A stretch of DNA of 5,174 nt from Lentisphaerota bacterium. Lineage in GTDB: Bacteria > Verrucomicrobiota > Kiritimatiellia > JAAZAB01. The notes below the pieces were generated by a model. That model did not search any database. It worked only from the letters and a program-made list of their open reading frames with translations, and was not told where the DNA came from. The position numbers were made by a program, and so were the translations under genes. Below are positions 1 through 5,174 of the stretch, piece by piece (position 1 is the first letter of the stretch; each line of letters opens with the position of its first letter). The stretch lies in contig JACQHI010000325.1 of NCBI GenBank assembly GCA_016199105.1, positions 1-5,174 of the forward strand, read 5' to 3'.

Positions 1-8
1 ACTCCAGA

Positions 9-33
9 CGGCTCGCCGGAGTCTCGCCCTCCA
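9..33. repeat. Partial copy of the palindromic repeat (right arm)
   Basis: These 25 bases begin CGGCTCG and end CTCGCCCTCCA. They match the right arm at 3860-3884 at 22 of 25 positions, with differences at 16, 19 and 22. The left arm would lie before the window, so the element is cut by the edge or was already partial. It sits downstream of the heparinase-like gene. Confidence 0.7.
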
Positions 34-38
34 TGTAA

Positions 39-101
39 CCAAACACGTGGTTTTCCGAGCGTTTGGACGTGAGTCCCCGATCCGGATCAGGGCCAACGTC
101 C
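39..101. repeat. Two further inverted repeats in the non-coding left flank
   Basis: CCAAAC (39-44) pairs with GTTTGG (61-66), giving an imperfect hairpin around a TTTT tip. GGACGT (65-70) pairs with ACGTCC (96-101) and encloses CCC/GGG (75-77, 90-92) and the perfect 10-bp palindrome GATCCGGATC (79-88). The two hairpins share bases at 65-66, so they are alternatives at their edge. I see no gene in 1-230; with the elements at 9-33, 108-130 and 175-195, it is a hairpin-rich spacer. Confidence 0.45.
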
Positions 102-107
102 CTCATG

Positions 108-130
108 GGAGGGCGAGCAGCTTGCCCTCC
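108..130. repeat. Short palindrome related to the repeat family
   Basis: GGAGGGCGAGC and GCTTGCCCTCC flank a single A and pair with one G-T wobble. Allowing for a real loop, the stem has 9 pairs (108-116 with 122-130). The outer bases GGAGGGCGAG and CCCTCC are shared with the long element at 3815-3884, as if the middle had been lost. It lies about 100 bp beyond the stop of the heparinase-like gene. Confidence 0.6.
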
Positions 131-174
131 ATAGCCTTGGCGAAGGAGGGAACCGAATTCGACACACTTCCCGG

Positions 175-195
175 AGATGGGCAGTCCGCCCATCT
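175..195 (-). terminator. Possible terminator hairpin of the heparinase-like gene
   Basis: AGATGGGC (175-182) and GCCCATCT (188-195) form a perfect 8-bp stem around a 5-nt loop, 36 bp past the TAA stop at 231-233. In the minus-strand transcript no run of U follows the stem, so it may be a weak or factor-assisted terminator, or simply an mRNA 3' structure. Confidence 0.4.
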
Positions 196-230
196 TGGCT
201 TATACATGGCTACCATACCCAGGGGCCAAA

Positions 231-2282
231 TTATCGCCGAAAGAGCGGCTGGCCGTCCACGGTCCACCGATGGAGGAGCCGGCCCTGCCTGTCTTCCCGG
301 AGAAGCCCAAGCCCGGTCCGGCCCTGGAGATCCTTCAGCTCGATGTAGGCGTGGTCCAGCGCGCCGACGATCGTGTCCTTGAAACCGGCGGACTCGACTT
401 CGGCGCGTAAAATCCGGCGCTCGGGAACCGGAGTCACCTTGAGCGGCGGTGCGCCCGTACGACGGGGCACCAGGATCGTCATCATCATGCAGTTCCATCC
501 AAACAGCTCCGCCACCAGGCGCGGGCGCCACAGACTGCTATTCCCGAGATCATTGATCTCGGTCTGCCGGGCCTCGGCCTTGACTTTCGGTTTGTCGGCC
601 TCGGCGATATTCGGCATGAAGACTTCGTCCGTGCGCAAGGCCAGACGGTGCGGATCGGTCGGGAAGTCGCCGGGATGCGGGATCACGAAAGTCACATCGA
701 GCCGCGCATGCGTCTTTTCCACCGTGGCCGTGTTGGGGCCGGTGATCCGTATGTCGGAGGCGGGATGGGCGTGCAACTGCCACCAGAAGGTATGCCGGCT
801 GTCGTCCGGATTGATGTGGTCGAGCAAAACGATGCAGGCGTCGTCGCCGCCGAGGCGGACGAACATCAGGTGGCGGTGCGCCCAGCGGCATTCCTTGATG
901 CCCGACACATCGGCCATGACGTAGTCCACGATATCATCCCGCTGGAAATCCTGCAGTTTGCCGGCCCGCTCAAGGGTGGCTGCGGGCTTTCCGGCTTGCC
1001 GCGCCAGGCGGCCATCCACGAGGATCACGTTGTGCTGGTCCTCCAGGTCGTTCCAGTAGCCGCCATCCACGGCCAGGGAATCCCCGTGGGCGAAGAGCGA
1101 AAAGTGGCTTCCGTCGGCGTGCAGGTGGACCAGTTGGCGGATGGACCGGCCCTGGCCGAGGAAGTTCAGGTAAACGGCGTCGGGGCCCCAGCTCGTGCGG
1201 AAGTTGGCCATCTCGGTGCCCGCGGCAACCGCGGCGGTGGGCAGGGCGGATTTCTCGATCGCGAGCGGCTGGATGCGGTCGTCCAGCCAGATCAGAGACA
1301 GGAGATTCCCCCGCCACACATGCCAGAGGCGGAGGTCCTGATTCTGGACGTTTTGGTTCCTGGAATCGTGGCAGTAGCGGTGCCACAGGTCCATATCCTG
1401 GGGGCGGCCATAATGCCGCGCGGTCAGGCAGAGCCACGGCAGGTCTTCCGGCACGGTCAAGTCGCTGGTCTGGGCCATGCTCGTGAGATCCGGGAACACG
1501 ATCTGGAAGACGGCGTCCGGGATGCGGCCGAGGAGGGGATGGCTTGCGAACAGGTTTTCGCGGCCGTTCTGGAAAAGAAGCTGGGCGAAGATGTAGATCC
1601 AGTAGACGGAGGTGATGTAGCCGTAGCCGACCCCTTCGTAGGAATAGCCCGAAGCATCCATCGTGTGCCGGAGATATCCCTGGCAGGTGTCGCGGCCCCA
1701 ATCCACAGTACGCTCCCATTCCGGGTGGCCCGATTCCTTGCCGAACACCAGGGCGCAGACAGCGGATGCGATGTTGCGGGTGATGGGAATGTTCTGTCCG
1801 AAGGGATAGCTGAACGTGACGGATTCAAACACGTTGTCGTCGATGAAATACTCGCGGACCAGCCGCAGAAGGGTGTCGGCCCGGCGCGGATCGAGGGAGT
1901 CGCGGCACATATCCGCGGCCAGGCAGACCATGGCCTGGGGGAAATACGGGGTCAATGTGCCGCCCTTGTTGACGTGCCAGTTGGGAACGTTTGTTTCCCA
2001 GTTATCATCGAGGATGTCGATCATCCGGTGGACGTAATCGAGCGCATCGGCGCCGCCGGTCAGGCGGTGGATGAAACCGGCCTCCATTTCCATGGGCGTG
2101 TTGTAGGCGCTGCCGCAGTTGCCGACACAGTTCCGGTAATTTTTCCGGCGCATGGTTTCGGCCACGAAGGAGAAATCGGATTGGATGCGGGCGAAGAGGG
2201 ACCGGCCGGGTTCACGGCTGACTTTGTCCTTCACCGTTTCGATGTCAATTCCAGCCAGAAGTCCGCGCGAGCGTGTGTGCAT
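231..2282 (-). CDS. Heparinase II/III-like family protein (putative polysaccharide or oligosaccharide lyase)
   Basis: Encodes 683 residues. The N-terminal half is helix-rich and fits an (alpha/alpha)6 toroid: NWHVN at 101-105, ITRNIASAV near 167-175 and GYSYEGVGYGY at 212-222, the usual site of a lyase tyrosine. The C-terminal half resembles the heparinase II/III beta-sandwich: FRTSWGPDAVYL at 361-372, HLHADGSHFSLF starting at 386 (H388, D390, H393), then LAVDGGYW and a WWQLHAHP strand near 500. Members of this superfamily cleave uronic-acid-containing polysaccharides by beta-elimination; the substrate cannot be read from the sequence. ATG 2282 is chosen because AAGGGA lies 7 nt upstream and a promoter fits just behind it; the frame is open to 2465, but that extension looks non-coding. 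No signal peptide is visible from either start, so a cytoplasmic role on imported oligosaccharides is possible. Oddly, the catalytic Asn-His pair of many relatives reads Asn-Ile here (N170, I171). It is divergent from the SIS-like gene. The family is fairly sure, the activity is not. Confidence 0.88.
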   Translation of the reverse strand: MHTRSRGLLAGIDIETVKDKVSREPGRSLFARIQSDFSFVAETMRRKNYRNCVGNCGSAYNTPMEMEAGFIHRLTGGADALDYVHRMIDILDDNWETNVPNWHVNKGGTLTPYFPQAMVCLAADMCRDSLDPRRADTLLRLVREYFIDDNVFESVTFSYPFGQNIPITRNIASAVCALVFGKESGHPEWERTVDWGRDTCQGYLRHTMDASGYSYEGVGYGYITSVYWIYIFAQLLFQNGRENLFASHPLLGRIPDAVFQIVFPDLTSMAQTSDLTVPEDLPWLCLTARHYGRPQDMDLWHRYCHDSRNQNVQNQDLRLWHVWRGNLLSLIWLDDRIQPLAIEKSALPTAAVAAGTEMANFRTSWGPDAVYLNFLGQGRSIRQLVHLHADGSHFSLFAHGDSLAVDGGYWNDLEDQHNVILVDGRLARQAGKPAATLERAGKLQDFQRDDIVDYVMADVSGIKECRWAHRHLMFVRLGGDDACIVLLDHINPDDSRHTFWWQLHAHPASDIRITGPNTATVEKTHARLDVTFVIPHPGDFPTDPHRLALRTDEVFMPNIAEADKPKVKAEARQTEINDLGNSSLWRPRLVAELFGWNCMMMTILVPRRTGAPPLKVTPVPERRILRAEVESAGFKDTIVGALDHAYIELKDLQGRTGLGLLREDRQGRLLHRWTVDGQPLFRR

Positions 2283-2289
2283 GCGGCAA

Positions 2290-2296
2290 TCCCTTT
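2290..2296 (-). promoter_or_regulatory. Ribosome binding site of the heparinase-like gene
   Basis: On the minus strand AAAGGGA ends 7 nt before ATG 2282. This supports that start over upstream in-frame codons reaching 2465, and it fits inside the short leader predicted from the promoter. Confidence 0.6.
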
Positions 2297-2321
2297 CCGT
2301 AACGATGCCTGATCCGGATGA

Positions 2322-2350
2322 TTTATCTTTTCTTTGGGTTTCCCCGTCAA
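2322..2350 (-). promoter_or_regulatory. Sigma70-type promoter for the heparinase-like gene
   Basis: Read on the minus strand, TTGACG (2350-2345) is followed after exactly 17 nt by GATAAA (2327-2322). The -35 box matches the consensus at 5 of 6 positions and the -10 box at 4 of 6. Transcription would start near 2315, giving a leader of about 33 nt before ATG 2282. An 8-bp palindrome, ATCCGGAT (2312-2319), covers the expected start point and could be an operator, but this is speculative. Confidence 0.55.
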
Positions 2351-2481
2351 TCGTAATTATCCGGGCCGCTTGTGGAGTGGCGAGCCGGGATTTCAAACTG
2401 CTGCGTTGACCGGGCAGGCGCCGCCATGAGAGACTGCCGGGGATTTTCCACGCCGTTGGATTCAAGGGCGAATGCCTTTAC

Positions 2482-2489
2482 GGGAAGGA
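2482..2489 (+). promoter_or_regulatory. Strong Shine-Dalgarno sequence deciding a TTG start
   Basis: GGGAAGGA ends 8 nt before TTG 2498, which is ideal spacing. Neither ATG 2426 nor ATG 2540 has a comparable site. A TTG start gives the most typical signal peptide, with a short MRFDQ N-region before the hydrophobic core. Confidence 0.6.
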
Positions 2490-2497
2490 CGCGTTCA

Positions 2498-3814
2498 TTG
2501 CGCTTTGATCAAGTTCCACTGGGGGCGGTTTCCTCGGCGATGATCGCACTCGCTTTTCTGACGCAGGTCCATCCGGCGACGGCGGAGTCCGTGACGCCCT
2601 CTCAGGCGCTGATCGACCAGATGCGGGAAGCGGTCGAGTCGGCACGGGAGGAAGCGCCGAGGATTGCCGCGCTGGCCGATGCGGCGGCGGATGGCTTCAT
2701 CCGGGCGGAGGTCATCTATTGCGCACCCAACCAGGAGGGATTTTTATCGGAACTCCTGGGGCGGGCGGGCGGCATGACGGCCCTGACGAAATGGGACGGA
2801 CGGAATTCCGTCAAGAAGAACGCCCCGCTGCTCCTGGCGCTGGAACCGTATTCGGATCATCCGGATCGCGTGAACGGCTGGGTGGACCAGGCCGTGACGA
2901 GCGGAGCTTCCGTGATCGTCTTTGCGGCGCCGGGCGACCTGGCCTGCGTTCCCCGCGCCGGCGGCGGATTTTTCCAGCCGGCGGATTTTTCCGGTTTCGT
3001 GGATAATCACACGGCATCCAGCCCCCTCCGGATGCCGAACGCCGGAGGCGGATACGCCACGGTGTATTTGTCGGGCGTCGTGAACATGATGTATAGCTGG
3101 ATGTTCACCGGCGAGCTGGCGGCGGCCTGCACGCGCCGCGGAAAGATGCCCGTGTTCTGGCTCAGCATCGCCATCGACGAGCCCCGCGGTTCCCCCCGCC
3201 TGGCGCGCTACAGCAAATCGATCCCGGAAGGCAAAAAGTGGGGACCCCAGAAGGCGTTTCACGACGACATGACCGTGCCGCCGGTGTCCGCCGGCGTGGT
3301 GGCCGGCGCCTATCTGGATTTTCTGGAAGGCTGTCTCGACGAGCTGGAACGGGGGATGCGTCCGTCACTGGAGAAGGCGGTCCAAAGGACCTCCGCCGTT
3401 CTCCGGAATCACGGGAAAGCCTATGTCTATGCCCTGGGCCATTGTTTCCCGCTCGTGGTGCCGAAGCAACAATGGCATGACGGCTTGATCGCCGTCGGTC
3501 CGGAATGGATGGGGTTGCGGGATGAGTTCAAGCGGGAGGCGGGCGAGGGCGACGCCTTCCTGATCCTCGGGATGCCGTTGTATCCGGCGAAGGATGTCGC
3601 CGCCGGCCGCGCCAAGAAGATGTCGATCATGGCGATGAGCATGGAGAAGCCGGACGTTCCGGCGTTCGAGACCCCGGATTTCCTGTGGATGCACGCCCCG
3701 TGGCCGGTGGAGGATGGCGCCGTCCGGCTTCCCGGCTATGACATCAACATCCTGCCGGTGACCGGGGTCATGAACACGCTGATCTATTACATGATCCGGT
3801 CCGAACTCGAATGA
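2498..3814 (+). CDS. Predicted secreted SIS-like (sugar isomerase fold) protein
   Basis: Encodes 438 residues from a TTG start at 2498, chosen because GGGAAGGA lies 8 nt upstream and because it yields a compact signal peptide: hydrophobic core LGAVSSAMIALAFLTQV, then HPATA with an A-T-A cleavage site after residue 29. ATG 2426 and GTG 2372 are in frame but lack a good ribosome binding site. After a helical segment (about 30-65), ELLGRAGG at 85-92 resembles the El..RAGG motif of UPF0309-type SIS proteins. A strand, GASVIVFAAPG (136-146), and GELAAACTRRGKMPVFW (205-221) follow. A second apparent module has GKAYVYALGHCFP (306-318), and the C-terminus ends in a helix after NILPVTG. I infer two SIS-like modules that bind or isomerise phosphosugars or amino sugars; no precise function is recognised. 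Export is unusual for SIS proteins, which normally act in the cytoplasm. The gene is divergent from the lyase-like gene and is followed directly by a long hairpin. The reading frame is certain; the fold assignment is tentative. Confidence 0.85.
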   Translation: MRFDQVPLGAVSSAMIALAFLTQVHPATAESVTPSQALIDQMREAVESAREEAPRIAALADAAADGFIRAEVIYCAPNQEGFLSELLGRAGGMTALTKWDGRNSVKKNAPLLLALEPYSDHPDRVNGWVDQAVTSGASVIVFAAPGDLACVPRAGGGFFQPADFSGFVDNHTASSPLRMPNAGGGYATVYLSGVVNMMYSWMFTGELAAACTRRGKMPVFWLSIAIDEPRGSPRLARYSKSIPEGKKWGPQKAFHDDMTVPPVSAGVVAGAYLDFLEGCLDELERGMRPSLEKAVQRTSAVLRNHGKAYVYALGHCFPLVVPKQQWHDGLIAVGPEWMGLRDEFKREAGEGDAFLILGMPLYPAKDVAAGRAKKMSIMAMSMEKPDVPAFETPDFLWMHAPWPVEDGAVRLPGYDINILPVTGVMNTLIYYMIRSELE

Positions 3815-3884
3815 TGGAGGGCGAGGCTGTGCCGAGCCGGGCTTCATGCGCTGAAAGTGCGGCTCGGCGCAGCCTCGCCCTCCA
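3815..3884. repeat. Long palindromic repeat element (25-bp arms) after the SIS-like gene
   Basis: The left arm, 3815-3839, begins TGGAGGGCGAGGCTG. The right arm, 3860-3884, is its reverse complement at 24 of 25 positions. The one exception (T3830 against G3869) would be a G-U pair in RNA, so the stem would be fully paired. The 20-nt loop contains a small nested stem (TTCA / TGAA). The left arm starts directly after the TGA stop of the SIS-like gene. No T-tract follows, so it is not a textbook intrinsic terminator, but it could end transcription or protect the mRNA 3' end. Relatives occur at 9-33 and 108-130. Confidence 0.9.
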
Positions 3885-3909
3885 CATCGAAAATCGCCGG
3901 ATTATCGGT

Positions 3910-3939
3910 TTGCCTTTTCCGCTTGCTCCGGTGTATGCT
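3910..3939 (+). promoter_or_regulatory. Putative promoter of the SBBP gene
   Basis: TTGCCT (3910-3915) and TATGCT (3934-3939) are 18 nt apart, each matching the sigma70 consensus at 4 of 6 positions. A transcript from about 3946 would have a leader of roughly 37 nt before ATG 3983. Its place just after the long hairpin suggests a new transcription unit starts here. Confidence 0.45.
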
Positions 3940-3982
3940 GTCGTCAACTTTGAACCGGTATTCCGTGGGAACACATTCCTTC

Positions 3983-5174
3983 ATGAAGATGAATAACCAG
4001 GTCATGTCAGGGCGGGGCCGGGCGGGAATCGCGGCGCTGCTGTTGTTCGCCGGCTGGATGGCGCAAGCCTCGGATGGAACGAAGCGATGGAGCCGGGAGT
4101 GGGGCTCCTCCACCAGCGATCTGGCGTATGCCGTGGCGGTGGACGGCGCCAGCAATGTCACTGTGGCGGGCGGGGCGTATGGCGGGTTCGACGGCCAGTC
4201 CAACGAGGGATCCCGGGACGTATTCCTGTCCAGATTCCTTCCCAACGGCACCCGGCAGTTGAGCGCGATGTGGGGCTCGGTGTATGACGACTATGCCTCC
4301 GGCGTGGCGGTGGATGCCGCCGGTTATATCTACCTCGCGGGTGGAACCTATGGCGAGTTTGACGGAGAAAACAACGCCGGAAAGAACGACGCCTTTTTGA
4401 CGAAATGCGCCCCGGATGGCACGCGCGTCTGGACCAGGATCTGGGGCACGGCCACCAACGACAGCGCCTACGATGTGGCCGTGGATTCCGCCACCAATAT
4501 TTATGTGTCCGGATTCACGCATGGCGACCTGGAAGGACAAACCGTCACGGGCGCCCGCGACGCGTTCGTGACGAAATTTACGCCGGACGGTTCCCGCCAG
4601 TGGAGCCGCCTCCTGGGCTCGTCGGGGAACGACAATGCCTATGCCGTGGCGGTGGACGGCGGAGGGAATGTGTATGTGACGGGCAGTTACAACGAATCCG
4701 GCGGCACGGAGAGCGACGCGTTCCTGGCGAAATATACGGCCACGGGTGTTTCCGTCTGGAACCAGGTTTGGGGATCCGCCAGTTATGACGAGTCGCGCGG
4801 CGTGGAAATCGACGCGGCCAGCAACCTGTTTGTGGCCGGATTCACGGATGGCAGTCTGGACGGCCAGACCTCCTCCGGGTTGCGGGACGCGTTTTTCTCC
4901 GCATATTCGATTGACGGCGTCCGCCTCTGGACCCGGCAATGGGGCTCGGCGAGCAACGATTCCGCCTATGATATCGCCCTGGATCGCGCCGGATATATCT
5001 ACGTCTCGGGGAATACCGATGGCGCGTTTGACGGACAGACGGTGGCGGGCAAACAGGATGTCTTCGTTTCGCAGTATTCTCCCGTCGGAGATCGGATCTG
5101 GAGCCGGATCGTGGGGTCCGTCAGCAACGATTATGCGCAGGGGATGACCTGCGGCGCCGACAGCAATGTTTATG
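3983..5174 (+). CDS. SBBP-repeat beta-propeller secreted protein (5' part, runs off the right edge)
   Basis: The frame stays open from ATG 3983 to the window end, giving 397 codons plus one base. Residues 1-29 form a signal peptide: positive RGR at 11-13, hydrophobic AGIAALLLFAGWMA, and A-Q-A before S30. From residue 36 the protein is a tandem array of SBBP (seven-bladed beta-propeller type) repeats. The consensus is roughly W-S/T-R-x-W-G-S, then D-x-A-Y-x-V-A-V-D, G-N-x-Y-V-x-G, D-G-Q and D-A-F-x-x-K-Y-x-x-D-G. Units begin at residues 36, 93, 150, 207, 259, 316 and 373. The period is 57 residues except for the fourth unit, which has 52. Such proteins are extracellular or surface-linked and may mediate binding or adhesion, but no enzyme activity is indicated. 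The C-terminus, which might hold a sorting or anchoring domain, is outside the window. The ribosome binding site is weak (GTGGGA, 12 nt upstream). ATG 3989 is a possible alternative start. The promoter at 3910-3939 suggests independent transcription. Confidence 0.9.
   Translation, partial: MKMNNQVMSGRGRAGIAALLLFAGWMAQASDGTKRWSREWGSSTSDLAYAVAVDGASNVTVAGGAYGGFDGQSNEGSRDVFLSRFLPNGTRQLSAMWGSVYDDYASGVAVDAAGYIYLAGGTYGEFDGENNAGKNDAFLTKCAPDGTRVWTRIWGTATNDSAYDVAVDSATNIYVSGFTHGDLEGQTVTGARDAFVTKFTPDGSRQWSRLLGSSGNDNAYAVAVDGGGNVYVTGSYNESGGTESDAFLAKYTATGVSVWNQVWGSASYDESRGVEIDAASNLFVAGFTDGSLDGQTSSGLRDAFFSAYSIDGVRLWTRQWGSASNDSAYDIALDRAGYIYVSGNTDGAFDGQTVAGKQDVFVSQYSPVGDRIWSRIVGSVSNDYAQGMTCGADSNVY
4088..5174 (+). 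repeat. Tandem SBBP-coding repeats, 171-bp period
   Basis: Seven units start at 4088, 4259, 4430, 4601, 4757, 4928 and 5099, the last cut by the window edge. Each codes for one 57-residue repeat, except the 4601 unit, which is 156 bp (52 residues) because the loop before DAF is five residues shorter. The second unit has Leu in place of the leading Trp. Aligned units differ at many bases while key residues (Trp, Gly-Ser, Val-Asp, Tyr-Val, Gly, Asp-Ala-Phe) persist. This suggests old duplication under protein-level constraint rather than recent amplification. Confidence 0.9.

Larger units (their letters stand above)
2283..2497. other. Divergent intergenic spacer
   Basis: This 215-bp spacer lies between the starts of the two divergent genes. 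It contains an AT-richer stretch (about 2320-2360) that holds the minus-strand promoter. I see no convincing plus-strand promoter for the SIS-like gene: TTGACC at 2405 has no matching -10 box, and TAATTAT near 2354 has no good -35 box. The length allows shared regulation of both genes. Confidence 0.5.

Noticed and set aside
47..382. Small plus-strand open frame starting in the left flank
   Set aside because: It begins with GTG without a ribosome binding site, runs through several inverted repeats and then overlaps the 3' end of the heparinase-like gene on the other strand.
648..2312. Long plus-strand open frame (554 codons) opposite the heparinase-like gene
   Set aside because: It is the antisense shadow of a clear coding sequence in GC-rich DNA. 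The translation has no recognisable motif and no ribosome binding site, while the minus strand shows family motifs throughout.
2283..2465. N-terminal extension of the heparinase-like protein
   Set aside because: It would place the promoter and ribosome binding site inside the coding region, and the residues look random (many Arg, Ser and Lys, no signal peptide).
3815..3884. Classical Rho-independent terminator
   Set aside because: The stem is far longer than usual and no T-tract follows on either side. It is better described as a palindromic repeat element that may influence transcript ends.
4007..4939. Minus-strand open frame of 310 codons opposite the SBBP gene
   Set aside because: Its apparent repeats mirror the 171-bp coding repeats of the plus strand, and it lacks a signal peptide or ribosome binding site.
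4088..5174. CRISPR-like or satellite array
   Set aside because: The 171-bp periodicity is coding: the frame stays open and the conserved positions are protein residues of SBBP repeats.

Overview
The window looks like part of a GC-rich bacterial chromosome. Its gene types suggest the PVC group (Verrucomicrobiota, Kiritimatiellota, Lentisphaerota or Planctomycetota): a heparinase II/III-like lyase, a secreted SIS-like protein and a long SBBP beta-propeller protein, separated by palindromic GC-rich spacers. That placement is an inference from gene content, because no rRNA or other marker gene is present. I see no tRNA, CRISPR array, transposase or phage gene.

Layout. Positions 1-230 are non-coding and dense in inverted repeats. 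They form the 3' flank of the first gene. Positions 231-2282 (minus strand) encode a 683-residue heparinase II/III-like protein with no visible signal peptide. A divergent spacer of about 215 bp carries a sigma70-type promoter and a good ribosome binding site for that gene. Positions 2498-3814 (plus) encode a predicted secreted 438-residue protein with SIS-like (sugar isomerase fold) signatures, most likely starting at a TTG codon behind a strong Shine-Dalgarno sequence. One base after its stop codon begins a 70-bp hairpin with 25-bp arms. Its right arm matches 22 of 25 bases at positions 9-33, and a shorter relative lies at 108-130, so this is a dispersed palindromic repeat family. A promoter-like sequence at 3910-3939 then precedes a third gene, from 3983 to beyond the right edge. 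It encodes a signal peptide followed by tandem 57-residue SBBP beta-propeller repeats.

How the genes may work together. The lyase-like gene and the SIS-like gene are divergently arranged around one spacer. This fits, but does not prove, a small carbohydrate-processing locus: a lyase acting on acidic polysaccharide or oligosaccharide, and a sugar-binding or isomerase-like partner. The SBBP gene has its own promoter candidate and is set apart by the long hairpin, so it is probably a separate transcription unit. I found no clearly new system. The points most worth following are the palindromic repeat family, the export signal on an SIS-like protein, and the apparent lack of the usual Asn-His pair and of a signal peptide in the lyase-like protein.
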